Assembly: GCF_000194155.1 (NCBI RefSeq)
Contig: NZ_GL877878.1
Span: 2,492,189 to 2,556,188, forward strand
Length of the DNA: 64,000 nucleotides
DNA from: Saccharopolyspora spinosa NRRL 18395
Lineage (GTDB): Bacteria; Actinomycetota; Actinomycetes; Mycobacteriales; Pseudonocardiaceae
Direction: 5' to 3'
Made by a program: the position numbers and the translations under genes. The notes beneath the pieces are model-generated. The model saw only the letters and a list, made by a program, of their open reading frames with translations, did no database searches and had not been told where the DNA came from. This document shows positions 35,936-45,510 of the stretch, one piece after another; the first letter of the stretch is position 1, and every line of letters starts with the position of its first letter.

Positions 35936-37437
35936 CCGGTTCCCGCGAACGGCTGGAGCGCGCTGGCCAGGTCGGGCCGGACCTTGGCGCGGACCCGGGT
36001 GCCGTCCGGGGTGTGTTCCTCGTCGACCACTTCGCCTTCGGCGTGCACCCGCGCGACGAGTTCGCCACGGGTGTAGGGCACCAGCGCGTCCACGAAGACG
36101 TCGGGCCGGGGCAACCGGTCGGCGATGGCCTCGCGCAGCTCCTCGATGCCTTTGCCGCTTTGCGCGGAGACGAACACAGCGTCGGGCAGCAGCCGCCGAA
36201 GCTCGGCCATCCGGGTCGCATCGGCCGAGTCGATCTTGTTGACGACCAGCAGTTCCGGCGGCATCGCCGTCGTGTGATCCTCGGCGATCTCGTTCAGCAC
36301 TTCGCGCACCGCAGCGACCTGTTCGTGCGGCGACGGTTCGGAGCCATCCACGACGTGTACCAGCAGGTCCGCGCCGCTGACCTCTTCCAGCGTCGAGCGG
36401 AACGCCTCCACGAGCTGGTGCGGCAGGTGCCGGACGAAGCCGACCGTGTCGGTCAACGTGTAGTTCCGGCCGTCCGGCGTGCTGGCCCGCCGCGTGGTCG
36501 GGTCCAGGGTGGCGAACAGCGCGTCCTCCACCAGCACTCCGGCCCCGGTCAACGCGTTCAGCAGGCTGGACTTCCCGGCGTTGGTGTAGCCGGCGATGGC
36601 CACGCTGGAAACCGCGTTGGCCTCCCGCCGACCTCGCTTGGTGCCGCGCACCGTGCGCATCGCGGAAAGGTCCTTGCGGAGCCTGCTGATGCGCTTGTGG
36701 ATGCGCCGCCGGTCGGTCTCCAGCTTGGTCTCACCGGGACCACGGGTACCGACGCCGCCGTTGGCGCCGGCGCGGCCACCGGCCTGCCGGGACATCGTCT
36801 CGCCCCAACCGCGCAGGCGCGGCAGGAAGTACTGCAGCTGGGCGAGCTCGACTTGCGCCTTGCCCTCCTTGGACCGGGCGTGCTGGGCGAAGATGTCCAG
36901 GATCAGGGCGGTCCGGTCGACCACCTTGACCTTGAGCTTCTCCTCCAGCTGCCGCAGCTGACCGGGCGAGAGCTCGCCGTCGCAGATGACGGTGTCCGCC
37001 CCGGTGGCGACGACGATGTCACGCAGCTCGCGGACCTTGCCGGAGCCGACGTAGGTGCCGGGGTCCGGGCGGTCGCGGCGCTGGATGATGCCTTCCAGCA
37101 CCTCGGAGCCGGCGGTTTCGGCGAGCCGGGCGAGCTCCGTCAACGACGCGTCGGCGTGCGCGGCGTCGCCGTCGGTCCAGACCCCGACAAGCACCACGCG
37201 CTCGAGGCGGAGTTGGCGGTATTCGACCTCGGTGATGTCCGCGAGCTCGGTGGACAGACCGCCGATCCGCCGCAGCGACGCACGGTCTGCGAGCTCCATC
37301 TCGCCCGTGGACGGTTCCGCAGTGAAGATGGGTTCGTATTCGTCGGCTTCGACCGCATCGCGGTCGAGCTCGGCGGACCAGGTCAAAGAGTTTTTCATAT
37401 CGAGACCATTGTCCCACGGTCCGCGACTGATTTTCAC
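35932..37437 (-). CDS. hflX: Ribosome-associated GTPase HflX
   Basis: Product of 501 residues. The N-terminal HflX domain (GTYVGSGKVRELRDIVVATGADTVICDGELSPGQLRQLE, the glycine-rich GTGKVxEL-like motif) is followed by the linker RRLRGWGETMSRQAGG-GTRGPGETKLETDRR and the G domain with VAIAGYTNAGKSSLLNAL (G1), FATLDPTTR (G2), DTVGFVRHLPHQLVEAF (G3) and VVNKID (G4). It splits stalled 70S ribosomes in stress. The GTG at 37437 follows AGGAGCGAGGC; ATG 37398 is an alternative. It overlaps the downstream membrane-anchored gene by 4 bp. Confidence 0.93.
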   Translation of the reverse strand: MKISRGPWDNGLDMKNSLTWSAELDRDAVEADEYEPIFTAEPSTGEMELADRASLRRIGGLSTELADITEVEYRQLRLERVVLVGVWTDGDAAHADASLTELARLAETAGSEVLEGIIQRRDRPDPGTYVGSGKVRELRDIVVATGADTVICDGELSPGQLRQLEEKLKVKVVDRTALILDIFAQHARSKEGKAQVELAQLQYFLPRLRGWGETMSRQAGGRAGANGGVGTRGPGETKLETDRRRIHKRISRLRKDLSAMRTVRGTKRGRREANAVSSVAIAGYTNAGKSSLLNALTGAGVLVEDALFATLDPTTRRASTPDGRNYTLTDTVGFVRHLPHQLVEAFRSTLEEVSGADLLVHVVDGSEPSPHEQVAAVREVLNEIAEDHTTAMPPELLVVNKIDSADATRMAELRRLLPDAVFVSAQSGKGIEELREAIADRLPRPDVFVDALVPYTRGELVARVHAEGEVVDEEHTPDGTRVRAKVRPDLASALQPFAGTG

Positions 37438-37490
37438 GCCTCGCTCCTGGCATTACCCGTTTGCACTGGTGTGACGCGTGCCAGCGGCGG

Positions 37491-38333
37491 TTACGGCTGC
37501 TGCCACCAGGCGGGATCGAGGTTTCCGCGGGCCACCAGGACGGCGGGGCCGGTCAGGGTGGAGCTGGTCGCGGTGACCTCCACCTCCACGGTGCCACCCG
37601 GGATGTGGACGACCCGGCGTCCGGTTTCCGCACCGGCTGCACGCAGCGCCGCGACCGTGGCGGCGACCGTGCCGGTGCCGCAGGAACGGGTTTCGCCGAC
37701 GCCTCGCTCGTGCACGCGCATCTGCACGTGGTCACCTTCGAGCGGCCGGACGAACTCGACGTTCACGCCGTTCGGGAAAAGGTGTTGGTCATGCGGCGGG
37801 GCGGTCTTGAGGTCCAGCTCGGCGAGGTCCACGTCGCTCACGCAGGCCAGGTGCGGGTTGCCGACATCGACGGCGACTCCGGCGAAGGCGTGCCCGGAGG
37901 CGCTCGTGGTGGACTCGCCGAAGACCTTTGCCGGGCCCATATCGACCGTGACCTGGCCGTCGTCGTGGGTTCGGACCCACCGGACGCCAGCGCGCGTGCC
38001 AACCGGCAGCTCGCCGGGTGCGGCCAGCCCGGCGTCGATCAGGTAGCGGGCGAAAACCCGCACACCGTTGCCGCACATCTCGGCGATCGAGCCGTCGGCG
38101 TTGCGGTAGTCCATGAACCACACGTCGGCCGGCACGTCGGCGGGGGCGTCCTCCAGCGCCCCTGCGCGGATGACCCGCAGCACGCCGTCTGCACCCAGCC
38201 CGCGGTGCCGGTCGCACAGCGCCTGCACCCGCTCGTCGGTGAGTTTCAGCGCGCCGTCCGGGTCGGGCAGGATGACGAAGTCGTTCTGGGTGCCGTGGCC
38301 CTTGATGAACTCGGGCCCTTGGGAGGAATGCAC
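37491..38333 (-). CDS. dapF: Diaminopimelate epimerase
   Basis: Product of 280 residues that converts LL- to meso-diaminopimelate for peptidoglycan and lysine. Both catalytic cysteines are present: C87 in IAEMCGNGVR and C218 in GETRSCGTGTVAA, in the expected paired domains. The N-terminus FIKGHGTQNDFVILPD is typical. GTG start at 38333. It lies between miaA and hflX on the same strand, as in mycobacteria; the gap to hflX is 53 bp. Confidence 0.95.
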   Translation of the reverse strand: MHSSQGPEFIKGHGTQNDFVILPDPDGALKLTDERVQALCDRHRGLGADGVLRVIRAGALEDAPADVPADVWFMDYRNADGSIAEMCGNGVRVFARYLIDAGLAAPGELPVGTRAGVRWVRTHDDGQVTVDMGPAKVFGESTTSASGHAFAGVAVDVGNPHLACVSDVDLAELDLKTAPPHDQHLFPNGVNVEFVRPLEGDHVQMRVHERGVGETRSCGTGTVAATVAALRAAGAETGRRVVHIPGGTVEVEVTATSSTLTGPAVLVARGNLDPAWWQQP

Positions 38334-38436
38334 GCGCCCAGTCTACGTTCGCCGGGTCGCTGGTCCGGCGCGGCTCGACGCCGGCCTGCGGAAAGCCGCG
38401 TTCGGGGCGTCGCCTCGGAGGAGCAGCGCTGGTTCG

Positions 38437-39348
38437 CTACTCGCCCAGCAGCGCGCGGACGTCGGATGCCAGCTTCGGGTCGGCGGCGTCGAACCAGTTG
38501 ATCCGCGCGTCTCGGCGGAACCACGAGCGTTGCCGCCGGACGAACCGGCGGGTGAGCTTCGCGGTCTCGGCTGCGGCGGCGGCCATGTCGCCCGCGGCGT
38601 CGAGCTCGCCGAGCACCTGCTGGTAGCCCAGCGCGCGGCTGGCGGTGCGGCCGTGCCGGAGCCCGGCCTTCTCCAGCCTCCGGACCTCGTCGACCAGTCC
38701 GGCGTCGAACATCCGGGTCACCCGGCGGTCCACCCGGTCGTCGAGGTCCTCGACGGGCCGGTCCAGCCCGATCAGCACCGCTCCGTAGCGGGGTGGTCCG
38801 GGCTTGGGCAGGTTCGCCGAGAACGGCCGCCCGGTGATCTCGATGACCTCCAGCGCCCGGACGATGCGGCGACCGTTGCTGGCCAGGATGGTTTCCGCGG
38901 CCGCCGGGTCGAGCTCCTGCAGCCGCTGGTGCAGCTCGGCCGGGCCGACCCGCACCAGCTCCCGCTCGTACTTGTCCCGCACCTGCGCGTCGGTGCCGGG
39001 GAAGGACAGGTCGTCGACGACGGCCTGCACGTAGAGGCCGGAGCCGCCCACCAGCACCGGAGTCCGGCCCCGGGCGAGGACATCTTCGACGGCGTCGCGC
39101 GCCTGCTGCTGGTAGGCCGCCACGGAGGCGGTTTCCGTGACGTCGAGGACGTCCAGCAGGTGGTGCGGGATGCCGCGGCGTTCCGCGGCGGAGAGCTTGG
39201 CCGTGCCGATGTCCATCCCTCGGTAGAGCTGCATGGCGTCGGCGTTGATCACCTCGCCGTCGAAGGCTGAGGCGAGCTCGATGCCGAGGTCTGACTTGCC
39301 GGTGGCGGTGGGACCGACGATCGCCACCAGATGCGGGAAGGACTGCAC
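38437..39348 (-). CDS. miaA: tRNA dimethylallyltransferase
   Basis: Product of 303 residues. It adds a dimethylallyl group to A37 of tRNAs that read UNN codons. The P-loop is VAIVGPTATGKSDLGIELA (GPTATGKS), followed by VINADAMQLYRGMDIGTAKLS (conserved DxxQxYxxxxIGTAK), VGGSGLYVQAV and ENLPKPGPPRYGAVLIGLDRP in the later family blocks. GTG start. It is next to dapF, and miaB, which methylthiolates the same base, lies 3.7 kb further right on the same strand. Confidence 0.95.
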   Translation of the reverse strand: MQSFPHLVAIVGPTATGKSDLGIELASAFDGEVINADAMQLYRGMDIGTAKLSAAERRGIPHHLLDVLDVTETASVAAYQQQARDAVEDVLARGRTPVLVGGSGLYVQAVVDDLSFPGTDAQVRDKYERELVRVGPAELHQRLQELDPAAAETILASNGRRIVRALEVIEITGRPFSANLPKPGPPRYGAVLIGLDRPVEDLDDRVDRRVTRMFDAGLVDEVRRLEKAGLRHGRTASRALGYQQVLGELDAAGDMAAAAAETAKLTRRFVRRQRSWFRRDARINWFDAADPKLASDVRALLGE

Positions 39349-39665
39349 GCTTCGACCTTAGAAGCGCGTGCCGGGCGCGCAGCACAGCGGTCCGCCCGGT
39401 ATTTCTGCTGACCAGGGGCCGTGAGTGCGTTGGGGCGCGGTAAAAGCTGTATTGGAGGATCGTCCGGGGCGCCGTGGGGCGGGCTTTTGAAGCGGCGCTG
39501 CCGATCAGCCCACCCTCGCAACGCACCGCTGCGGGTTGTCAGGTTCGGTGAGGACAGGCCCGAAGCCGCGTATTGGTCATGCACAAGTCGGGAATCCCGC
39601 AGACCAGACGCATCGGCACCGCCACGCAAGACGGGTGTGGACGCAGCCCTGCGGAAACACCCTGT
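39349..39665. other. Non-coding gap of 317 bp
   Basis: Between miaA and the dioxygenase-like gene there is no credible ORF. It contains CCGTGAGTGCGTTGGGGCGC near 39419-39438, which looks like one arm of the CCGTGAG hairpin repeat seen elsewhere, without a clear second arm. Otherwise nothing is seen. Confidence 0.4.
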
Positions 39666-40370
39666 TCAGGCTGTGCGAGTCCAGGTCGCCACGTAATAGG
39701 TGACGCCGAACGGGGTGGCCGAGTACAGGAGTTCGCCTCGCCAGGTCCCGCCGGTGGCCTCAACGACGCCGGGCAGGACTTGGAGCGCGGCCCGGCCCGC
39801 GACGCCGAGCTCCGCGCACGGTTCCGGTTCCAGCGCGAGCAGCGCTGCCGTGTCGACGTCGGCCAGCGCGCTGCGGATCTGCTCGTCGACCGGCTTTGCC
39901 CGCTCGTCCGGCGAGTACGGCGAGTGCTCGTCGGAGCGGTTGGTGCCATCGGCGAGCACCAGGAGACCGACATCGTCGGCAGCCAGCTCCGCGCCGAGCC
40001 GCTGGCAATCCCCGGCTGGCGTGCCCGGCGCCAACAGGTGCGTCGTGACCGCCAGCGCCCCTGCTTGCTCACGCAGTAGTCCGGCGATCAACGCAGGTAG
40101 CGGCAGCTCCGGGTCAGGGGTGCCGGCGCCACCGAGAGTCACCGGGAAGTCGACGCCGAAGCCCGCGAAAGTGCCCGCCGTGTCCGGTCCGAGCACCTGC
40201 GGCCCTGATTGATCTACGCCAACGGCCACCCATTCGGCGGCAGAGTCAGTCAGACTGGACACGGCGCGCAGACAGGCGCCCCGCAAGCGAACGGTTTCCG
40301 GGTCGGCCCGCACGGTCAACGCGGGAACCAGCAACGGCGGGTAGGGCACCACAGCGACACGGGTGATCAC
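39666..40370 (-). CDS. Class III extradiol dioxygenase-like protein, Rv2728c-type
   Basis: Product of 234 residues resembling the LigB/AMMECR1-linked fold (VAVVPYPPLLVPAL, GVDFPVTLGG, VLADGTNRSDEHSPYSPDERAKPVDEQIRSAL). The active enzymes bind iron with two His and one Glu; here the first His region reads PYPPLLVPA rather than a His motif, so catalysis is doubtful. Its place between miaA and the DUF349 gene is conserved in mycobacteria. Function unknown. GTG start at 40370; it is divergent from the DUF349 gene. Confidence 0.7.
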   Translation of the reverse strand: MITRVAVVPYPPLLVPALTVRADPETVRLRGACLRAVSSLTDSAAEWVAVGVDQSGPQVLGPDTAGTFAGFGVDFPVTLGGAGTPDPELPLPALIAGLLREQAGALAVTTHLLAPGTPAGDCQRLGAELAADDVGLLVLADGTNRSDEHSPYSPDERAKPVDEQIRSALADVDTAALLALEPEPCAELGVAGRAALQVLPGVVEATGGTWRGELLYSATPFGVTYYVATWTRTA

Positions 40371-40502
40371 ACCTGTGCACGGTAGAGGTCACGGGCGAGT
40401 TGGCTAGAGCAGGGAGCCGCAACCGGCGGCAGGAGGCTGAGGCGGGTTACCGCCCCCTGCCCGCTGCGGCCGAACAGGTGCCTGATGACAATGGAGCCGT
40501 GC

Positions 40503-40528
40503 AGGTCACAGGTTCGATCCGGGCACCA
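40503..40528 (+). other. tRNA 3'-end-like fragment
   Basis: AGGTCACAGGTTCGATCC followed by GGGCACCA has the look of a variable loop, T-stem 5' half, T-loop (TTCGATC) and a CCA-ended acceptor. The T-stem 3' half is incomplete and there is no matching D or anticodon arm upstream, so it is not a functional tRNA. Confidence 0.3.
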
Positions 40529-40653
40529 CGTCGCGGTGCGCGCCGACTCCCCGGCGCATCGGTTCCGCGACGGAGTACCGATTCGCGCCCTGACCTGTTT
40601 GAATGCGCCAGCGGAGGCCGGACCAACGAACGGTTCGGGTCGACGCTTGCTGG

Positions 40654-40690
40654 GCCCCGCCGATGCGGGGCGCCCGTGCCGGACACGGGC
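40654..40690 (+). other. Two tandem stem-loops in the DUF349 leader
   Basis: GCCCCGC, CGAT loop, GCGGGGC (40654-40671) and directly after it GCCCGTG, CCGGA loop, CACGGGC (40672-40690). They end 17 bases before the AAGGAGG ribosome site at 40707. Both are 7-bp perfect stems with short loops; they could affect translation or RNA stability. Confidence 0.45.
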
Positions 40691-40722
40691 ATCAGAGCGG
40701 GCACGCAAGGAGGAAGCCGGCC

Positions 40723-42048
40723 ATGACGCACCAGGACACGACCCCCGAGGCAGTCGCCAACAAGGCGGCCGCGGACTCGACCACCAGCACCACCGGGTCA
40801 CCCACGGTTGCGCCCGCGGTACCGACCGCTTCCGCCGACCCTGCCAAGTGGGGGCGGGTGGACACCGACGGCACGGTGTACGTCCGCACCCCCGAAGGGG
40901 AGCGGGCGATCGGTTCCTGGCAGGCCGGTGATGCCGCCGAAGGCCTGGCCCTATACGCGCGGAAGTTCGACGACGTGCTCACCGAAGTCGAGCTGTTGGA
41001 GACCCGGTTGAGCACTCACGCCGGTGAGCCGAAGCACACCCTGACCAGCGCGAAGCACCTACGCGATTCGCTGGCCGAAGCCGCCGTGATCGGCGACCTG
41101 GTGGCGTTGACCGCCCGGATCGAGCACTTGGTGGTACAGGCCGAGCAGGCCGTCGAGGGCGCCAAGCACGAGAAGGAACGCGCCCGGGCGGACGCTGTCG
41201 CCCGCAAGGAAGCGCTGGTCGCCGAGGCCGAGCAGATCGCCGCCGAGTCCACGCACTGGAAGAACGCCGGCGACCGGCTGCGCGAGATCCTCGACGAGTG
41301 GAAGAAGGTCCGCGGCGTCGACCGCAAGACCGACGAGCAGTTGTGGCGCCGGTTCTCCAAGGCGCGGGACGCCTTCAGCCGCCGCCGGGGCTCGCATTTC
41401 GCCGAGCTCGACCGGCAGCGCGCGGCGTCCAAGGCGCACAAGCAGGAGCTGGTCGAGGAAGCGGAGTCGCTGACCGAGTCCACCGACTGGGGCGAAACCG
41501 CGAACCGCTACAAGCAGCTGATGACGGAGTGGAAGGCCGCCGGCCGCGCCCCGAAGGATAGCGACGAGCTGCTGTGGCAGCGCTTCCGCGCCGCGCAGGA
41601 CCGGTTCTTCAGCCGCCGGTCGGAGGCGTTCTCCGAGCGTGACGCCGAGTTCGCCGCGAACGCCAAGCTGAAGGAGGAGCTGCTCGTCGAGGCCGAGCAG
41701 ATCGACCCGTCCGCCGGCCTCAAGACCGCGCAGGCCCACCTGCAGCGGATCCAGGAACGGTGGGACGAGATCGGCAAGGTGCCACGGGAGCGGGTGCGGG
41801 AGCTGGAGGGCAAGCTGCGCGCGGTCGCCGACCGGGTGCGGTCGGCCGCCGACGCCCAGTGGCGGCGCACCGACCCGGAGGCGCAGGCCCGGGTCGACCA
41901 GTTCCGCGACCGGGTGGAGCAGTTCGAGGGGCAGGCCGAGAAGGCCCGCGCGGCGGGCGACGAACGCCGTGCGAAGCAGGCGGAGGAGCAGGCCGCCCAG
42001 TGGCGTGAGTGGCTGACGGCTGCGGAGCAGGCGATCGCCAGCCGCTGA
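40723..42048 (+). CDS. DUF349 coiled-coil protein
   Basis: Product of 441 residues. After a 30-residue Thr/Ser/Ala-rich lead it has WGRVDTDGTVYVRTPEGERAIGSW, then three to four DUF349 repeats, each with a helix pair such as WKNAGDRLREILDEWKKVRGVDRKTDEQLWRRFSKARDAF and WGETANRYKQLMTEWKAAGRAPKDSDELLWQRFRAAQDRFF. A long coiled coil rich in Glu, Arg and Ala fills the rest. Its role is unknown; RNA or ribosome binding is sometimes proposed. ATG 40723 follows AAGGAGGAAG. The same gene follows miaA in mycobacteria. Confidence 0.85.
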   Translation: MTHQDTTPEAVANKAAADSTTSTTGSPTVAPAVPTASADPAKWGRVDTDGTVYVRTPEGERAIGSWQAGDAAEGLALYARKFDDVLTEVELLETRLSTHAGEPKHTLTSAKHLRDSLAEAAVIGDLVALTARIEHLVVQAEQAVEGAKHEKERARADAVARKEALVAEAEQIAAESTHWKNAGDRLREILDEWKKVRGVDRKTDEQLWRRFSKARDAFSRRRGSHFAELDRQRAASKAHKQELVEEAESLTESTDWGETANRYKQLMTEWKAAGRAPKDSDELLWQRFRAAQDRFFSRRSEAFSERDAEFAANAKLKEELLVEAEQIDPSAGLKTAQAHLQRIQERWDEIGKVPRERVRELEGKLRAVADRVRSAADAQWRRTDPEAQARVDQFRDRVEQFEGQAEKARAAGDERRAKQAEEQAAQWREWLTAAEQAIASR

Positions 42049-42103
42049 CGGCGGGTTTCGACACCGGAGGCCCACCTGCGCGTCCGGCGCACCGAACTCG
42101 CCG

Positions 42104-42553
42104 TCAGGCGAGCAACCTCGCCCGGAGGGCGGCGAGGTCGTGGTCGGTGCAGCCGCCGGAGCGCAGGTGGGCCGCTGCGTGGAACGAGTCGAGGGCCGCC
42201 GCCAGCGCCTCGACCCTGGTGGTGCCGTGCTGGGCGAGTGCCTCGTCGATCAGCGGCTCCTGGTCTGGCCAGCCGAGCCTGTCGAACAGCGGTCGTAGCC
42301 GGTCGTGGCTGAGCTCGTGGTCGGCGATGATCTCGTCGGCCGCCACCCCGGCGAAGGCGAGCAGCATCAGTGCGATGATCCCGGTCCGGTCGCGGCCGGC
42401 GCTGCAGTGCACGAGCACCCCGCCGGGTTCGACGTGCGCGATCGCGGTGACCACTTTGGCGGTGCGATCCGGGAAGCGGTCGAGGAACGGCTTGCAGTAG
42501 AGCGGCGTGCCGTGCAGCCGCTTGCCCCAGTAGCGGTGATCGGGTTGCACTGG
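42104..42553 (-). pseudogene. N-terminally truncated tyrosine phosphatase gene
   Basis: The frame gives the C-terminal part of a PtpB-like phosphatase: GTPLYCKPFLDRFPDRTAKVVTAIAH, the intact P-loop VLVHCSAGRDRTG and the helical end. The first 60-70 residues of the family (the NLRDLGG start and general-acid region) are missing. The open frame continues upstream into the next gene but only as shadow. A GTG at 42550 could start it, without a ribosome site. It is likely non-functional or reduced. Confidence 0.6.
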
Positions 42554-42569
42554 CCGGGCGAACCAGAGG

Positions 42570-43040
42570 TCAGGAACGGGACCAGACGATCCGCATCCAC
42601 TGCACGGCCAGCACGGCCATGCACGCCACCGCAAGCAACAGGCCGATCGACGGGCCCTCCGCGCCGCTCGTCTGGCGCGACCAGATCGCGATCACGCCCT
42701 CGAACGTCACCACCACACCGGCGAGTCCGGCCAGGAACGCGAAGATCCAACGCCGGGTGATCAGCGCCAGGGCACTCAGGCCGATTCCGACGATCGTCGA
42801 GTTGATCGCGAACAACCGCGGCAGCAGGCCGATCTTGAGCGCCGGGTCGGCCTGCCCCATCAGCACCTCCCAGCCTGCGGCACCGCGGACCCACGGCAGC
42901 AGCGAGCACAGGACGAGCACGAGCATCACCGATGCGATCACCAGCGCGCGCGTGCCGGGGTCGATGCGACGCAGCACCTCGCGTTCCGACCCGGTCAGCG
43001 CGCGGCGCGACCCGGCCGAACCTTCCGCCTTGCTCAACAC
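42570..43040 (-). CDS. Rv2732c-like membrane protein
   Basis: Product of 156 residues with four hydrophobic helices: [63 protein letters not shown] and [19 protein letters not shown]. It sits directly downstream of miaB, its start overlapping the miaB stop. The GTG at 43040 is preferred over ATG at 43046 because CAGGG lies at proper distance. Same place and layout as Rv2732c in mycobacteria (inference by position); function unknown. Confidence 0.7.
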   Translation of the reverse strand: MLSKAEGSAGSRRALTGSEREVLRRIDPGTRALVIASVMLVLVLCSLLPWVRGAAGWEVLMGQADPALKIGLLPRLFAINSTIVGIGLSALALITRRWIFAFLAGLAGVVVTFEGVIAIWSRQTSGAEGPSIGLLLAVACMAVLAVQWMRIVWSRS

Positions 43041-44509
43041 GCACATCCCTGCTGGTCGGCGGGCTGCTGCGGCGGGGTTCCGAACGACGGCAGCCCGAGG
43101 CTGACTCCGGAGGTCTTGGGTCGCACACCCTCTTCCCAGTGATCACCGGCCGTGGTGCGGCGGTGGCCGGCGATGTCCGTGTCGGCGACGAGGTGGTGCG
43201 GCGCGGCACGCGTGATCGTGGTGTGCACGACGTCGCCGGGCCGGATCTCACCGTCGGTGGCACCGGCCGGGGTGAAGTGCACCAGCCGCCCGTCGCGGGC
43301 CCGACCCGAGAGCCGGTGCGTCTCGGCGTCTTTGCGGCCCTCACCCTCGGCGACCAACAATTCCACCGGGCTGCCGACCAGCTTCTTGTTCTCCTCCCAG
43401 GAGATCTCGTTCTGCAGCGCGACCAGCCGGTCGTAGCGCTGCTGCACGACCTCCTTGGGCTGTTGGTCGGGCATCTCGGCCGCGGGCGTGCCGGGCCGCT
43501 TGGAGTACTGGAAGGTGAACGCGCTGGAGAACCGCGCCTGCCGCACGACCTCCAGTGTGTGCTCGAAGTCCTCCTCAGTCTCGCCGGGGAAGCCGACAAT
43601 GATGTCGGTGGTGATCGCCGCGTCCGGCATCGCCTCGCGCACGTTGCGCACGATGTTCAGGTACCGCTCGGAGCGGTAGGAGCGACGCATCGCCTTGAGG
43701 ACCCGGTCCGAACCGGACTGCAGCGGCATGTGCAGCTGCGGGCAGACGTTCGGCGTCTCGGCCATCGCCTCGATCACATCGTCGGTGAAGTCGCGCGGGT
43801 GCGGCGAGGTGAAGCGGACCCGCTCCAGCCCCTCGATCTCCCCACAGGAGCGCAGCAGCTTCCCGAACGCGAAGCGGTCCCCGAACTCGACGCCGTAGGC
43901 GTTGACGTTCTGCCCCAGCAGCGTCACTTCGAGCACACCTTCGGACACCAGCGCCTGCACCTCGGCGAGGACCTCGCCGGGACGGCGGTCCTTCTCCTTG
44001 CCGCGCAGCGCGGGCACGATGCAGAACGTGCAGGTGTTGTTGCAGCCGACCGAGACCGACACCCAGCCCGAGTAGGCCGACTCGCGGCGTGCGGGCAGGG
44101 TGGAGGGGAAGACGTCCAGCGATTCGAGGATCTCGACTTCGGCCTCGTGGTTGTGCCGGGCGCGCTCCAGCAGGGTCGGCAGCGAGCCGAGGTTGTGCGT
44201 GCCGAACACGACGTCCACCCAGGGGGCCCGCTTGACGATCGTGTCGCGGTCCTTCTGGGCCAAGCAGCCACCGACCGCGATCTGCATGTCCGGGTTGCGG
44301 TCCTTGGCCGGCCGCATGTGCCCGAGGGTGCCGTAGAGGCGGTTGTCGGCGTTCTCCCGGACCGCGCAGGTGTTGAACACGACCACGTCGGCGGCGTCGG
44401 ACTCGGCGCGCACGTACCCGGCGTCTTCCAGCATGCCTGCGAGCCGCTCGGAGTCGTGCACGTTCATCTGGCAGCCAAAAGTTCGGATCTCGTACGTCCT
44501 CGTGCTCAC
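43034..44509 (-). CDS. miaB: tRNA-2-methylthio-N6-dimethylallyladenosine synthase
   Basis: Product of 491 residues, a radical-SAM methylthiotransferase that acts after MiaA on A37. The N-terminal domain has the three auxiliary-cluster cysteines ([26 protein letters not shown]), the radical-SAM loop is [17 protein letters not shown] (CxxxCxxC) and a C-terminal TRAM domain ([20 protein letters not shown]) binds tRNA. The start ATG 44509 is preceded by GGTGAG. The last codons overlap the downstream membrane gene. Confidence 0.95.
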   Translation of the reverse strand: MSTRTYEIRTFGCQMNVHDSERLAGMLEDAGYVRAESDAADVVVFNTCAVRENADNRLYGTLGHMRPAKDRNPDMQIAVGGCLAQKDRDTIVKRAPWVDVVFGTHNLGSLPTLLERARHNHEAEVEILESLDVFPSTLPARRESAYSGWVSVSVGCNNTCTFCIVPALRGKEKDRRPGEVLAEVQALVSEGVLEVTLLGQNVNAYGVEFGDRFAFGKLLRSCGEIEGLERVRFTSPHPRDFTDDVIEAMAETPNVCPQLHMPLQSGSDRVLKAMRRSYRSERYLNIVRNVREAMPDAAITTDIIVGFPGETEEDFEHTLEVVRQARFSSAFTFQYSKRPGTPAAEMPDQQPKEVVQQRYDRLVALQNEISWEENKKLVGSPVELLVAEGEGRKDAETHRLSGRARDGRLVHFTPAGATDGEIRPGDVVHTTITRAAPHHLVADTDIAGHRRTTAGDHWEEGVRPKTSGVSLGLPSFGTPPQQPADQQGCAC

Positions 44510-44725
44510 CGTTCCACGGTAGCGCCTGGTCAGATCGCGGATTCACCCGCCCGTGCGGGTGCGCGGCGGCCGGCCACGTGCGTCGAACCGGAGGTTTCGG
44601 ACCGGCTTCACGACTCCGTAGCGTAACCAACTTGCAATCAGTGTTCTCCGCAGCTGACTGGACTATCCCCCATCGGGGGCTTAAATTTCGGCCATCGAAT
44701 CCACTTGACGCGTTCAGGAGAATGA

Positions 44726-45481
44726 ATGACCGCAGCTCCCACGGACGTCCCGATGATCCGGATGTCCGCGGTCGACAAGTACTTCGGCTCCTTGCACGTG
44801 CTGCGGGAAATCGATCTCGAGGTCCCCAAGGGCCAGGTCGTCGTGGTCCTCGGGCCGTCGGGTTCCGGCAAGTCGACGTTGTGCCGGGCGATCAACCGCC
44901 TGGAGCCGATCAACTCCGGCCGCATCGAGGTCGATGGGGTGCCACTGCCCGCCGAGGGCCGTGCGCTGGCCGAACTGCGCGCTGACGTCGGCATGGTGTT
45001 CCAGCAGTTCAACTTGTTCGCGCACAAGACGATCCTGGAGAACGTGACGCTGGGCCCGATCAAGGTCCGCAAGCAGAGCCGGGACAAAGCTCAGGACAAC
45101 GCTCTGCAACTGCTGGAACGGGTCGGCATCGCGAACCAGGCCGAGAAGTACCCGGCGCAGCTCTCCGGCGGACAGCAGCAGCGAGCCGCGATCGCCCGCG
45201 CGCTGGCGATGAAGCCGAAGGTGATGCTGTTCGACGAGCCGACTTCGGCGCTGGACCCCGAGATGGTCAACGAGGTCCTGGAGGTCATGACCGACCTCGC
45301 TGCCGAGGGCATGACCATGCTGGTGGTCACACACGAGATGGGCTTCGCGCGCCGTGCCGCGCACCGCGTGCTCTTCATGGCCGACGGTGAGGTGGTCGAG
45401 GACACGGCACCGGAGAAGTTCTTCAGCGCGCCGAAGAGCGACCGCGCCAAGGATTTCCTGGGCAAGATCCTCACCCACTGA
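44726..45481 (+). CDS. gluA: Glutamate ABC transporter ATPase
   Basis: Product of 251 residues of the polar amino-acid family. Walker A is [17 protein letters not shown], the Q-loop [15 protein letters not shown], the signature [16 protein letters not shown] and Walker [16 protein letters not shown], all intact, with switch His in LVVTHEMGF. It is the first gene of gluABCD, which imports glutamate in corynebacteria and relatives, and starts behind CAGGAG. The next gene follows after 29 bp. Confidence 0.93.
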   Translation: MTAAPTDVPMIRMSAVDKYFGSLHVLREIDLEVPKGQVVVVLGPSGSGKSTLCRAINRLEPINSGRIEVDGVPLPAEGRALAELRADVGMVFQQFNLFAHKTILENVTLGPIKVRKQSRDKAQDNALQLLERVGIANQAEKYPAQLSGGQQQRAAIARALAMKPKVMLFDEPTSALDPEMVNEVLEVMTDLAAEGMTMLVVTHEMGFARRAAHRVLFMADGEVVEDTAPEKFFSAPKSDRAKDFLGKILTH

Positions 45482-45510
45482 CATACTTCAGAGAGAGGCA
45501 GCGAGACGAA

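Larger units (their letters stand above)
40371..40722. other. Divergent non-coding region of 352 bp
   Basis: It holds a short tRNA-3'-end-like fragment (40503-40528) and two tandem hairpins directly before the DUF349 ribosome site (40654-40690). No ORF in it is credible. Promoters for both divergent genes should be here, but none stands out. Confidence 0.45.

Noticed and set aside
40503..40528. Complete tRNA gene
   Set aside because: Only the T-arm and CCA-like end are present; no D or anticodon arm within 100 bases.
44510..44725. Promoter and attenuator before gluA
   Set aside because: Hexamers such as TTGCAA exist but spacing is poor; the CCCC-ATC-GGGG hairpin is too small to call.
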